From the NCBI GenBank assembly GCA_021810805.1, contig JAJZHW010000001.1:124001-188000 (forward strand): a stretch of 64,000 nt of DNA, in the 5' to 3' direction. Positions 8,175-16,616 of this stretch are shown here, piece after piece. The stretch's first letter is position 1. The number at the start of each line of letters is the position of its first letter. This DNA comes from Nitrospirota bacterium. GTDB taxonomy: Bacteria > Nitrospirota > Leptospirillia > Leptospirillales > Leptospirillaceae. The position numbers were made by a program, and so were the translations under genes. Under the pieces are notes generated by a model. That model was not told the DNA's origin. It did no database searches and saw only the letters and a list, made by a program, of their open reading frames with translations.

Positions 8175-8846
8175 ATGTCCACCTATGTGGTGGGAGATCT
8201 TCATGGGCAGCTCCCCCTCTTTGAAAATCTCCTCGAGAAAATCAGCTTTTCGCCCCAAGCCGACCGCCTGATTGCGGCAGGGGATGTGATCGACCGGGGG
8301 GCAAAGGTGGGGGAGCTTCTCGAGCGTCTTTACGAGGGGGCGAGGGCGGGGTGGTTTCTCCCGGTGGCAGGAAACCATGAAGAGGCTTTTCTTCAGGTCC
8401 GGGACGGAGAAGATCTTCCCTTCTACCATGATCCTGAATTCGGCGGGACCCGGACGATCGAGTCCCTGAACCGTCTCGGCCATACCCGGAGCCGCACACT
8501 CGAAGGGTGGCTTCGATCCTGGCCTTTTTCCTGGTCCGATTCCCGTCATATTGTCGTCCACGGCGGACTTCCCGCAGTCCCCGGATCGAGCCTTGGCGAT
8601 ATTGATCTCTGCGCCACCCGAATCTCCCCCTCCGGAAGCTTTCACGAATGCGTCGACCTTCGTCCCCCCCATATTCTCCCCTCGTGGGATGGCCGTCTCG
8701 TCATTTCGGGACATACCATTGTCCGAAAGGCCAGACGTCGTGACGGGATCGTCATGGTGGACACGGGAGCCTACAGGACGGGTCGCCTCTCGGCCTATTG
8801 CCTCGAGACGGGACGGTTCCATTCGGTGGAGGGGATTCCCTGTTGA
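8175..8846 (+). CDS. PPP-family metallophosphoesterase (ApaH/PrpE-like)
   Basis: 223 residues with all PPP-family metal motifs: GDLHG (7-11), GDVIDRG (36-42), GNHE (66-69), VVHGGLP and SGHT. Such enzymes use a two-metal centre to hydrolyse phosphoserine/threonine or dinucleoside tetraphosphates. The substrate cannot be told from sequence; size and order are closest to small ApaH/PrpE/PphA-like phosphatases. It begins 17 bases after hpnH and is probably co-transcribed, though a functional link to hopanoid synthesis is not evident. Convergent with hemY. Confidence 0.85.
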   Translation: MSTYVVGDLHGQLPLFENLLEKISFSPQADRLIAAGDVIDRGAKVGELLERLYEGARAGWFLPVAGNHEEAFLQVRDGEDLPFYHDPEFGGTRTIESLNRLGHTRSRTLEGWLRSWPFSWSDSRHIVVHGGLPAVPGSSLGDIDLCATRISPSGSFHECVDLRPPHILPSWDGRLVISGHTIVRKARRRDGIVMVDTGAYRTGRLSAYCLETGRFHSVEGIPC

Positions 8847-8874
8847 GGATGAGGGGGGATTTTCGGGGAGTCTG

Positions 8875-10266
8875 TTAGGCCGGGGGAGACTGGAGGATCT
8901 TCTCGGCTGCGCGAATTCCTGCGGAAAAGGTTTGGGAAACCGAGACGCCTCCAACATAGGCTCCCGCCAGATGAAGACCCGGGGGGAGGGAGGACTCAAT
9001 GGCCCGGACCCTTGCGCCGTGTCCGGGAATCGACTGGGGGATGGCTGCCCCCCAGCGCTGTATTCGCACGTAGGACGGGGTTCCTGTGGCTCCCAGCATG
9101 GATTGGATCTCCCCGAAGACGATGGGGAGAAGGTCCTCGTCAAAGGCTTGGGCGAGCTTGGGTTGGACCATGCCGCCGACAAAGACTGTGAGAAGGACAT
9201 GGCCCTCGGGAGCGCGTCCCGGAAAGAGGGACGAGGAAAAAAGTGCTCCCAGGATCTTTCGGCGCTCACGTGACGGGACCAGCAACCCGAACCCGTCGAG
9301 GGGGTGGGCAATCCTTTCCCGGGGGTAGCCGAGATAGACGACGGCGATCGGGGCGTAGGGAATCTGTTCGAGAAGCGGGGCCGTCCCAGGGGAGAGGGGC
9401 TCGATGATCCCCGCTGTCTGGCCGGCAGGGAGGGCGAGGACGAGGTTCTTCGACCGGATGTAGTAGGTCTCCTCCTCGAAGAGGAGGGCTGTCCGGAATC
9501 CGTTCCCCGTCCGCGCGCAGGCGATGACCTCGGCGTTGGTCCCTGCATCATCCTCCAGGATCTGGGCCAGGGACTCCGGAAGGGCTCCCATCCCGCGGGT
9601 GAAGGAGAGGATCTGCCGGGAAAGCGGGGGCGCCGGGCCCTTTTTCTTTCTGGCCAGGGCGAGCCCTCCCTTGATCAGAGAGCCATAGCCCTTTTCCATG
9701 GCCACCAGCCGGGGAAAGGTGTCGGCCATGGAAAGAAGGCGGGGATCGGAGGCATAAACCCCCTTGACGAAGGGATCGATCAGCGATTCCAGGAACTCCT
9801 CCCCGAGACGTCTGCGGACAAAGTCTGCCACCGTCTCCTCCTCGGGGGAAAAGCCCTCTGCCTCTGCAGCCGGAGGAATGAAGGGCTCCTGGAGAAGCCG
9901 CAACTTGCCGGACAAGGAGAGGGCGGGCGTGAAAATCCCCTCTGACAGAGTCATGGGGAGCGCCAAGGGCTTTCCATTTTTCAGGATAAACCTCTTTTTT
10001 CCGGTCGAACCTGCCATCTGAATCGATTCTGTCAGAGGCGATCGGGAGAGGTATTCGAGGAGGGGTTCTTCGGGGCGCACGAGGAGACTGTTCGGGCCGG
10101 TCTCGATCTGGTATCCGCTGTCGGACAGGGTCCGGATCACTCCCCCCAGATGGTCGTTCTGCTCGACAAGCCTGACGGTGCGTCCGTTGCGCTTGAGATG
10201 TGCGGCGCAGGCAAGACCGGAGATGCCTCCTCCGACGACAAGTGTTTCGACATCTTCTGTTGGCAA
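8875..10266 (-). CDS. hemY: protoporphyrinogen oxidase, HemY type
   Basis: 463 residues. FAD-dependent, oxygen-using oxidation of protoporphyrinogen IX (or coproporphyrinogen III) in haem synthesis. The N-terminal dinucleotide motif VVGGGISGLACAAHLKRNG and the following VRLVEQNDHLGGVIRTL are clear. The C-terminus has GLHLAGAYVGGVSVSQTFSAGIRAAEKI, the second FAD-contact motif. Central PPOX features include FVKGVYASDPRLLSM. It stands alone on the minus strand. The oxygen-dependent type implies aerobic haem synthesis; the coproporphyrin variant cannot be excluded. Confidence 0.92.
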   Translation of the reverse strand: MPTEDVETLVVGGGISGLACAAHLKRNGRTVRLVEQNDHLGGVIRTLSDSGYQIETGPNSLLVRPEEPLLEYLSRSPLTESIQMAGSTGKKRFILKNGKPLALPMTLSEGIFTPALSLSGKLRLLQEPFIPPAAEAEGFSPEEETVADFVRRRLGEEFLESLIDPFVKGVYASDPRLLSMADTFPRLVAMEKGYGSLIKGGLALARKKKGPAPPLSRQILSFTRGMGALPESLAQILEDDAGTNAEVIACARTGNGFRTALLFEEETYYIRSKNLVLALPAGQTAGIIEPLSPGTAPLLEQIPYAPIAVVYLGYPRERIAHPLDGFGLLVPSRERRKILGALFSSSLFPGRAPEGHVLLTVFVGGMVQPKLAQAFDEDLLPIVFGEIQSMLGATGTPSYVRIQRWGAAIPQSIPGHGARVRAIESSLPPGLHLAGAYVGGVSVSQTFSAGIRAAEKILQSPPA

Positions 10267-10404
10267 AGCGTGTCTCCCTGAAAAATCAGTGATGCCGAAT
10301 CGTAGGCTAGGGCATTGTCCCCGAAAACTTTATACGGATTTTTCAGGAAAGGTCAACCTGACCAAAAATTTGATCCCGGGATGATTTTTCAGCGCCATGG
10401 TTTC

Positions 10405-10413
10405 TGATAGAAT
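10405..10413 (+). promoter_or_regulatory. candidate extended -10 promoter for tig-clpP-clpX
   Basis: TGATAGAAT at 10405-10413 gives TG-n-TAGAAT, an extended -10. The -35 position 17 bases upstream is only T-rich. It lies 135 bases before the trigger factor ATG in the 281-base gap after hemY, where I see no other feature. Confidence 0.4.
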
Positions 10414-10547
10414 AACAAGATGATCTTTTAAGCAGATTCTGAAGCCGGGCTGTCGGAAGGCCGATCTCCATGCGCCGCCATGCCCTAAGCTGGCGGGCCG
10501 TTCCGTATTGCGTTTTTCCCACAATGTGCCAGGAAGGAAGAGTGTCC

Positions 10548-11948
10548 ATGAGTTTAAAGATTGAGCCGGGTGATGGAGCAAAGAGAACGTTTCAGCGGGG
10601 CTATTCTCCCGAGGAGGTCCGGACCCGGGTCGACAGGACAATCCAGGAGTTCTTGCAGGGCATGAAGGTGCCTGGCTACCGTCCCGGTCGCGTGCCGGCC
10701 TCCTATGTCCGGAGTCGTTCCCCCTACATGGCCTCGGTTCATGAGGAAGTGAGGCGGAGCATTCACGCTGAAGTCGTCGGAGACCTGATCAAGGGTCCCT
10801 CGGAAACGGTTGTCTTTCTTGATCCGGCAGACTTCACTGTGACGGAGGAAAATGAAAAGTCGGGTCTGACGGTGACCGGGACCATCGAGGTTTTTTCCCT
10901 TCCGCAAAATTTCGTCTATGAGAAGATCTCCCTCTCTCCCGAGACCGCTCCTGCCGTCACCAAGGACGAGGTCGAGTCCGCCATCGCCCTTCTTGCCAAG
11001 CAGGGTGCGACCCAGTTTGTCCCCGACCTTCCCGCCGACACGGCCGCTGAAGAGGGAGACCTCGTTGGTTTTACCTTCTCCTTTGTTGATCCCGTCTCCG
11101 GCCTGGCCCGAGATGGTCGCCAGACTGTTACCGTGGGAGATCCCAGAGTGCCTGAGAGTTTGACCCGGGCCCTCATTGGGAAAAAGGCCGGGGAGAGCTT
11201 CACCGGAAAGATCCCCTTCAATATTCCCGGGGAGAAAAAAGGAGAGCGGAGCCGGAGCGAAACCCATGAGGCCACGATCGGTGTCCTTTCGGTCCGTCGT
11301 CTGAGCCCGCTGACCCGCGAGGAGCTCTTCACGTCCCTTCTGGGTGGCAAGGAGCCCTCCGAGGGGGAGACCCTTGAGAGCCTCGTTGAGGCCAAGGTTC
11401 TGGAGCAGAAGCTCACGGAAACGTTGAACCGAAAGATGGAGGAGCTTGTTGTCGAGGTCCTCTCCCGAAATTCCCTTCCCGTTCCCGAAGGGCGGATTGA
11501 CCTCGAGATTGCGCGGATGAAGCAGTCGGGGATGTCTGATAGCGAAATTGACCGGGAGAGAGTGAAAAAGGACACCATGTGGTGGTTCATCCTCGATGAG
11601 CTGGCCTCAAAGATTCCTGTGGTTCCCAGCGTTCAGCGAGTGGAGCAGGAGTTTTTTGCCCTGATTCAACGGGCCGGAAGCCCCGGAAAAAATGAAGAGC
11701 GCCGGAACGAGTATGTCGAACAGGCCATCGTATCGGCACGTCGGCGCCTGACAGAGGAGTACCTCCTGAGAAATGCCACCTTTTCAGGATGGGAAGACTT
11801 TTTTTCTCCGGGAGGCCTTCTTGAAAGGCTGAAGTGGGGGACATTCGGTGTACTCCCGGCCCCCTCTGAACAGATCGGGCAGGCTCATGATCACGACCAC
11901 GACCATGACCATGATCATAATCACGATCATGCGGGCCATCGCCACTAG
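10548..11948 (+). CDS. tig: trigger factor with histidine/aspartate-rich C-terminal tail
   Basis: 466 residues from ATG 10548, chosen because AGGAAGGAAGAG lies just upstream and the N-terminus then matches the family (in-frame ATG 10470 adds 26 unlike residues). Domains: ribosome-binding N-domain with the signature-like PGYRPGRVP near residue 45, a FKBP-like PPIase region (about 150-240) and the helical C-domain. Trigger factor meets nascent chains at the ribosome exit. After the normal C-domain there is a 20-residue end with ten His and six Asp in alternation. Such tails bind nickel, zinc or cobalt in SlyD and other proteins; binding here is inference. The gene heads tig-clpP-clpX, a widely conserved order. 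Confidence 0.93.
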   Translation: MSLKIEPGDGAKRTFQRGYSPEEVRTRVDRTIQEFLQGMKVPGYRPGRVPASYVRSRSPYMASVHEEVRRSIHAEVVGDLIKGPSETVVFLDPADFTVTEENEKSGLTVTGTIEVFSLPQNFVYEKISLSPETAPAVTKDEVESAIALLAKQGATQFVPDLPADTAAEEGDLVGFTFSFVDPVSGLARDGRQTVTVGDPRVPESLTRALIGKKAGESFTGKIPFNIPGEKKGERSRSETHEATIGVLSVRRLSPLTREELFTSLLGGKEPSEGETLESLVEAKVLEQKLTETLNRKMEELVVEVLSRNSLPVPEGRIDLEIARMKQSGMSDSEIDRERVKKDTMWWFILDELASKIPVVPSVQRVEQEFFALIQRAGSPGKNEERRNEYVEQAIVSARRRLTEEYLLRNATFSGWEDFFSPGGLLERLKWGTFGVLPAPSEQIGQAHDHDHDHDHDHNHDHAGHRH

Positions 11949-11962
11949 GATCATTTTTTCAG

Positions 11963-11984
11963 GGGAGCCCTACGGGCCTCCCCC
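11963..11984 (+). other. GC-rich hairpin between tig and clpP
   Basis: GGGGAG-C-CCC, loop TAC, then GGG-CCTCCCC forms a stem of about nine pairs with one bulged mismatch. No T-run follows, so it is more likely an mRNA stability or processing element than a full terminator. Confidence 0.45.
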
Positions 11985-12011
11985 TACACCATATTCCGGG
12001 AGATTTTGCCA

Positions 12012-12617
12012 ATGCTAGTACCGATGGTTGTGGAACAAACAAACAGGGGAGAACGGGCCTACGACATTTACTCGCGACTTCTCCGTGACAGGATTATCAT
12101 TCTCGGAACGCCGATCGATGACACGGTGGCGAACCTTGTCATTGCCCAGATGCTCTTTCTTGAGTCTGAGGATTCGTCCAAAGACATAAATCTCTATATC
12201 AATTCGCCGGGGGGCATCGTGACCGCCGGGCTGGCTATCTACGACACGATCAAGTTCATAAAGCCCGATGTGTCCACAATCTGTATTGGACAGGCGGCGA
12301 GCATGGGCGCCTTTCTTCTTTCGGCAGGGGCCAAGGGAAAGCGCTACGCCCTTCCCAATGCCCGGATCATGATTCATCAGCCCATGGGAGGCTTTCAGGG
12401 GCAGGCGACCGACATCGAAATTCATGCCCGGGAGATCTTAAAGCTGAAGGCGGATTTGAACCGGATGATGGCTGACCACTGTGGACAGCCGGTGGAGAAG
12501 GTCTCTCAAGATACAGATCGAGACTACTTCATGTCCTCTCAAGAAGCAAAAGATTACGGCCTGATCGACTCCGTCATCACCTCGCACAGGATCGATAGCG
12601 AAAAGACAGCAAAGTAA
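12012..12617 (+). CDS. clpP: ATP-dependent Clp protease proteolytic subunit
   Basis: 201 residues. The serine protease barrel that works with ClpX in cytosolic protein quality control. The catalytic triad is S97 (QAASMGA), H122 (MIHQPMGG) and D171 (DTDRDYFM), at the same numbers as in E. coli. The N-terminus [24 protein letters not shown] is the usual propeptide/start. ATG 12012 is preferred over TTG 12006; GGGAGA lies upstream. Second gene of tig-clpP-clpX. Confidence 0.98.
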   Translation: MLVPMVVEQTNRGERAYDIYSRLLRDRIIILGTPIDDTVANLVIAQMLFLESEDSSKDINLYINSPGGIVTAGLAIYDTIKFIKPDVSTICIGQAASMGAFLLSAGAKGKRYALPNARIMIHQPMGGFQGQATDIEIHAREILKLKADLNRMMADHCGQPVEKVSQDTDRDYFMSSQEAKDYGLIDSVITSHRIDSEKTAK

Positions 12618-12653
12618 GGCTTGTCACAAGAGAGCCAAAGTCAGGGGGGAGTC

Positions 12654-13958
12654 ATGGCGAGAGAACGCAAAGAGAAAAACGGGACGGGTGAATCGGAGAT
12701 CGCCTGTTCTTTCTGTGGGAAGAGACGGGAAGATGTTCGGCGTCTCGTTTCAGGTCCGGGGGTGTATATCTGCGACGAATGCATCGAGCAATGCGCCGCC
12801 ATTATCGCAGAAGCCTGGGATGCCGAGCCCGAAAAGGTGGCGGCACCGAACCTGATGAAGCCGTCCGAAATCAAGCGGGCCCTGGATCAGTACATTATCG
12901 GTCAGGAGCGGGCAAAAAAAATTCTCTCCGTGGCCGTCTATAACCACTACAAGCGAGCTCGTGCCAACAAGATTTCGGAGGATGTCGAACTCCAAAAGGG
13001 CAACATCATCATGCTTGGTCCGACGGGAACCGGCAAGACCCTCCTGGCCCAGACATTGGCTCGGATTCTCGATGTTCCCTTCGCCATTGCCGATGCCACG
13101 ACCCTCACCGAAGCCGGGTATGTGGGAGAGGATGTGGAAAATATCATCCTCAAGCTCCTTCAGGCGGCCGATTACGATGTGGAAAAGGCCGAGTGGGGAA
13201 TCATCTACATCGATGAAATCGACAAGATCAGCCGTAAATCCGAAAATCCTTCCATTACCAGGGATGTGTCAGGCGAGGGGGTTCAGCAGGCTCTTCTGAA
13301 GCTGGTGGAGGGGACCGTGGCCAACGTTCCGCCCCAGGGAGGACGAAAACACCCCCATCAGGAGTTTATTCAGGTCGACACCACGAACATTCTCTTCATT
13401 TGTGGCGGAGCCTTTGTGGGGCTCGATGCCATCATCTCCCAACGGCTGGCCCGCAAGACCATGGGCTTCGGTGCGGAAGCGAAGCCGGCCCAGGACAGGG
13501 TTCTGTCGGGGAAACTTTTCATGGAAGCCCGGCCGGACGATCTTCTCAAATATGGAATCATTCCGGAGTTCATTGGCCGATTCCCGGTCATGGCCATTCT
13601 GGAAGACCTCGACGAATCGGCCTTCCTGCAGATCCTGACCCAGCCGAAAAATGCGCTGGTCAAGCAGTTCGAGAAGCTCTTTGCCATCGAAAAGGTGAAG
13701 CTGCGTTTCACGGAAGAGGCCCTTCGCGCCGTTGCCCACAAGGCCTATACCCAGAAGACGGGAGCCCGCGGACTACGGGCGATCCTGGAGGAGGTCATGC
13801 TGGATCTGATGTATGATATTCCCTCCCTGTCCAATCTCTCGGAGGTTGTCATTACCGAGGGGGCCATCACGGCAAAGGAAACTCCCACGCTCATCTGGGG
13901 GGAGAAGAAGAAGGAATCCGCCTCATCCGGGGAGGATCCGGGGTCTCTTTCGGCCTGA
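12654..13958 (+). CDS. clpX: ATP-dependent Clp protease ATP-binding subunit ClpX
   Basis: 434 residues. AAA+ unfoldase that feeds substrates to ClpP. The N-terminal zinc-binding domain has C18, C21, C40 and C43; Walker A GPTGTGKT is at 122-129, Walker [11 protein letters not shown] near 184-193, and the pore loop GYVGEDVEN is present. The C-terminal IGRFPV segment corresponds to the ClpP-interaction region; the canonical IGF loop should be checked there. ATG 12654 follows AGGGGGGAG at good spacing and is preferred over TTG 12621. It lies 36 bases after clpP. Confidence 0.97.
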   Translation: MARERKEKNGTGESEIACSFCGKRREDVRRLVSGPGVYICDECIEQCAAIIAEAWDAEPEKVAAPNLMKPSEIKRALDQYIIGQERAKKILSVAVYNHYKRARANKISEDVELQKGNIIMLGPTGTGKTLLAQTLARILDVPFAIADATTLTEAGYVGEDVENIILKLLQAADYDVEKAEWGIIYIDEIDKISRKSENPSITRDVSGEGVQQALLKLVEGTVANVPPQGGRKHPHQEFIQVDTTNILFICGGAFVGLDAIISQRLARKTMGFGAEAKPAQDRVLSGKLFMEARPDDLLKYGIIPEFIGRFPVMAILEDLDESAFLQILTQPKNALVKQFEKLFAIEKVKLRFTEEALRAVAHKAYTQKTGARGLRAILEEVMLDLMYDIPSLSNLSEVVITEGAITAKETPTLIWGEKKKESASSGEDPGSLSA

Positions 13959-13967
13959 TTCGACGAC

Positions 13968-14603
13968 TTAGGGTGTCTTTGCGGGAGCGGGGGGAGTGGG
14001 GCTGGTCCCCTTCCCCTGGCGACCGAAGTGAAAGATGATGTCGGGAAAGATTCCTGATTTTTGGGACATATGGGCAAATCTGACGGTAAAGTGTTCAGGA
14101 CTGTTAATGAATCGTGGAAAGACGAGGATTCCTTTCCGCTCGTATCCCGGAAATAGCCGGGCGGAGGGAATGTATGTCATTCCCACGAGCTTTTTAGCGA
14201 TCCGGATCGGCTTTGCTGACCCTAGAAATCCGTTTGACAGTCCCTCCTCCACCTCGTCGGCACTCATGGCCCGATCGACCTTTTTGCTTCCCCTTTCAAG
14301 AAAAAAATTCATCGGATCGTAATCAATGTAGTCCGCTCCCCCATTTTTGATCGTCACGAGAAAGGCATTAAACTCCGCGGCGAGCAGAGAGTTGTAATAG
14401 GGAGAGTCTTTGGGGATGTAGGAGAGTGTAAAGGTCACTCCATTCACGGTTTGGGTGTCGGGAGCCACGACATAGGCCGTGTCGATGAGATGGAACCCTT
14501 TGAGGTAGTACATGCTTGTCATGATCCGATTTCCAATGGACACGACAATGATGATGAGAATCAGGGCAATGAGCGCGAGGGTATAGTTGAACTTGAACTT
14601 CAA
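13968..14603 (-). CDS. hypothetical membrane-anchored protein
   Basis: 211 residues; family not recognised. Residues 8-28 form one N-terminal membrane anchor (LALIALILIIIVVSIG). The rest (about 30-200) looks like a beta-sandwich exported domain, with a VNGVTFTLSYIPKDSPYYN stretch and GILVFPRF near the end, reminiscent of telokin-like/DUF4352 domains; that likeness is impression only. The tail ends in Pro/Ala/Thr. It converges on clpX with a nine-base gap, and its start region overlaps the start of the divergent lipoprotein gene by 17 bases if that gene begins at 14587. Confidence 0.7.
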   Translation of the reverse strand: MKFKFNYTLALIALILIIIVVSIGNRIMTSMYYLKGFHLIDTAYVVAPDTQTVNGVTFTLSYIPKDSPYYNSLLAAEFNAFLVTIKNGGADYIDYDPMNFFLERGSKKVDRAMSADEVEEGLSNGFLGSAKPIRIAKKLVGMTYIPSARLFPGYERKGILVFPRFINSPEHFTVRFAHMSQKSGIFPDIIFHFGRQGKGTSPTPPAPAKTP

Positions 14604-16065
14604 GGGAATCGTCCTTCCTTCTTTATGGGAAAGAGTTGAGAGAAAGTCCTTCCGAGAGCCCGAATCGTGGGGTCGGCAAGAGGGGGTTAGGAGATTTTTT
14701 CCCCGGCAAAAAGAGGGGAAGGGGCGTTCTCCATGCGTCGCTCTCGCCAGTGTCCTTGCGATGGGACTTCTGTTGTCGGTCGTCCTTTCCGGCTGTGCCG
14801 GGACAGGAGGGCTTCATCCCCACCGGGGAGATAAGGGAGTCCTCGTTCCCCTAGAGGATCCGGAGGGGCTTCTTTCCGACAAACACGCATTGACCCTCTA
14901 CCTCGCCGATGCCTATAACTCTCGGCATGACGGAGGACAAGTTCTCTTTGGCGCGTCATTGGAAAAGCGTCTCAGGAAGCTTCAGGGGGCACAAGTGACG
15001 ACGGTGTGTCGGAGCTTCTCCTGTTTTGCCCACGCCGCTGGGAGCTGGAATGAAAAATTCCTCCTGGAAGCCCGTGTCAGAAAGGATGACGACAGGAATC
15101 ATCCGGGAGGACTTCTCGTCCTGACACGATGGTCGGTGTCGCCGCTTTTTCCGGAGGTCACCGTTCCCGTGACCTTTCCTCTTGACATGTCAGCCTCGCA
15201 AGGGCTGGAGCCGGTCATCGACCGGGCGGTGAACCAGATGATGTCCCGTCTCGGCCCCCGCTCTGTCCGCAACTCGCCCCAGCACATGTCAGACGAGATT
15301 GCGGCTCTCGTCGCGAAAGGGGAGACGGACCGGGCCCTCAGAATCGGAGATGCGGCCTTCCAATCGGGGGCTCTCCACTCCCCTTCCTTCTACTTTTCAT
15401 TGTACAGCCTTGAAATGAATGCTGGCAAACTGAAAATGGCCATGGTCGTCGGAAAGAGGGCTCTTGCCGAACGTCAGGCATCGCCTCAGCTTCTTCTGGC
15501 CATGATTCAGAATGCCCGTGAATCGGGGGATTCGGGAGAAGAACGAAATCTTCTTTTTGAAGGTGTCGGACTTTATCCCAATGACAAGAGATTCTGGTCG
15601 GGACTCATTCACCAGGATCTTCGGGAAGATCATTTCAAGAAGGCTCTGTCCACCATTGATCTTTATGAACGGCGCAATCCCTCCCGGAAGAATCATCCGC
15701 CCTTTCCTGCCGAAGAGTATGACGCCCTTGTTGGAGTCGGACGGGGTGATGAGGCCGATCAATGGCTTCGAAGCAATGTGGACAAAAACTGGATGGAACA
15801 GCCTCACCCCTCCCTGCTTCTTGCCCATGCCGTCATCCTGAGGGAGTTGCAAAAGGGGCAATGGCAAAAGGCAGAGAAAATAGCCCGGCTCTTGACGACA
15901 AGAGGAGTGCGCTCGAAGGATCTCTATCGGGACTGGATGACGGCGCTTGGCGCGATGGGGAACTCCATCGCGGAAGCTCATGTGGGCAGGCAGGCCATTG
16001 CGAATGGCTATACATCCCACTGGATTCGAGGGCAGGTGGCCTTTCTTGAGCAAAAGGGGTACTGA
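14587..16065 (+). CDS. predicted lipoprotein with TPR-like helical region (start uncertain)
   Basis: 492 residues from ATG 14587. The signal peptide core VALASVLAMGLLLSVVLSGC ends in a lipobox with Cys at residue 70, so the first 45 or so residues are unlikely to be part of a normal signal. The rest has alternating helices in its second half (about 230-490) that look like tetratricopeptide-type repeats. The only in-frame starts are ATG 14587, TTG 14593 and ATG 14758, the last leaving too little signal. An ATG with a strong GAGGGGAAGGGG site at 14733 is one base out of frame. Probably an outer-membrane lipoprotein of unknown role. pgsA begins five bases later. Confidence 0.65.
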   Translation: MNLNFKGIVLPSLWERVERKSFREPESWGRQEGVRRFFPRQKEGKGRSPCVALASVLAMGLLLSVVLSGCAGTGGLHPHRGDKGVLVPLEDPEGLLSDKHALTLYLADAYNSRHDGGQVLFGASLEKRLRKLQGAQVTTVCRSFSCFAHAAGSWNEKFLLEARVRKDDDRNHPGGLLVLTRWSVSPLFPEVTVPVTFPLDMSASQGLEPVIDRAVNQMMSRLGPRSVRNSPQHMSDEIAALVAKGETDRALRIGDAAFQSGALHSPSFYFSLYSLEMNAGKLKMAMVVGKRALAERQASPQLLLAMIQNARESGDSGEERNLLFEGVGLYPNDKRFWSGLIHQDLREDHFKKALSTIDLYERRNPSRKNHPPFPAEEYDALVGVGRGDEADQWLRSNVDKNWMEQPHPSLLLAHAVILRELQKGQWQKAEKIARLLTTRGVRSKDLYRDWMTALGAMGNSIAEAHVGRQAIANGYTSHWIRGQVAFLEQKGY

Positions 16066-16070
16066 CTCGG

Positions 16071-16616
16071 GTGACGATTCCCAATCTTCTCTCCGTCATC
16101 AGGATTCTTCTTGCTCCGGTCTTCTTTGGCCTTGTGGCCTATGGCCATATGACCTGGGCCTTCTGGGTGTTCTTTGTGGGAGGTCTGACCGATGGCCTCG
16201 ACGGTTTCTTTGCGCGGATCCTGAACCAGCGAAGTGAGCTGGGGACCATCCTCGATCCGGTGGCTGACAAGGTCTTTCTCTCTCTATCCTCTCTGACCTT
16301 GGGGCTCTATGGAATCGTGCCTCGCTGGGTGGTCATACTTTTCGTGGCCAGGGACATTGTTCTTGTTTCTGGTGTGATCTTGTTGAAGCTCATCGATTGT
16401 CCCATCCCGGTTCAGCCGCATATTCTGGGCAAGGTAACGACTGGATTCCAAGTCTTCTACCTCGGTCTCGCCGCTCTTGTGCTCGTCGGTGTTTCGACTC
16501 CGGGGGTCCTTCATCTGCTTGAGATTGGCGCAGTCATTATGTCCATCATCTCGGGAATTTACTATATTCACAAGGGACTGACCTGGGTCCAGAAGGGGAA
16601 GCATGGAGTCGGTTGA
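16071..16616 (+). CDS. pgsA: CDP-diacylglycerol-glycerol-3-phosphate 3-phosphatidyltransferase
   Basis: 181 residues of the CDP-alcohol phosphatidyltransferase family; makes phosphatidylglycerol phosphate in the inner membrane. The catalytic signature D-x2-DG-x2-AR-x8-G-x3-D-x3-D is complete (GLTDGLDGFFAR ... SELGTILDPVADK). The N-terminus TIPNLLSVIRILLAPVFF is typical for PgsA, and about six membrane helices are visible. GTG 16071 is the start. A related alcohol such as serine is less likely given the N-terminal match. Confidence 0.93.
   Translation: MTIPNLLSVIRILLAPVFFGLVAYGHMTWAFWVFFVGGLTDGLDGFFARILNQRSELGTILDPVADKVFLSLSSLTLGLYGIVPRWVVILFVARDIVLVSGVILLKLIDCPIPVQPHILGKVTTGFQVFYLGLAALVLVGVSTPGVLHLLEIGAVIMSIISGIYYIHKGLTWVQKGKHGVG

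Noticed and set aside
7983-9551. 522-codon minus-strand open frame
   Set aside because: Ser/Pro/Arg-rich low-complexity reading that overlaps hemY in another frame and the phosphatase gene antisense; shadow of GC-rich codons.
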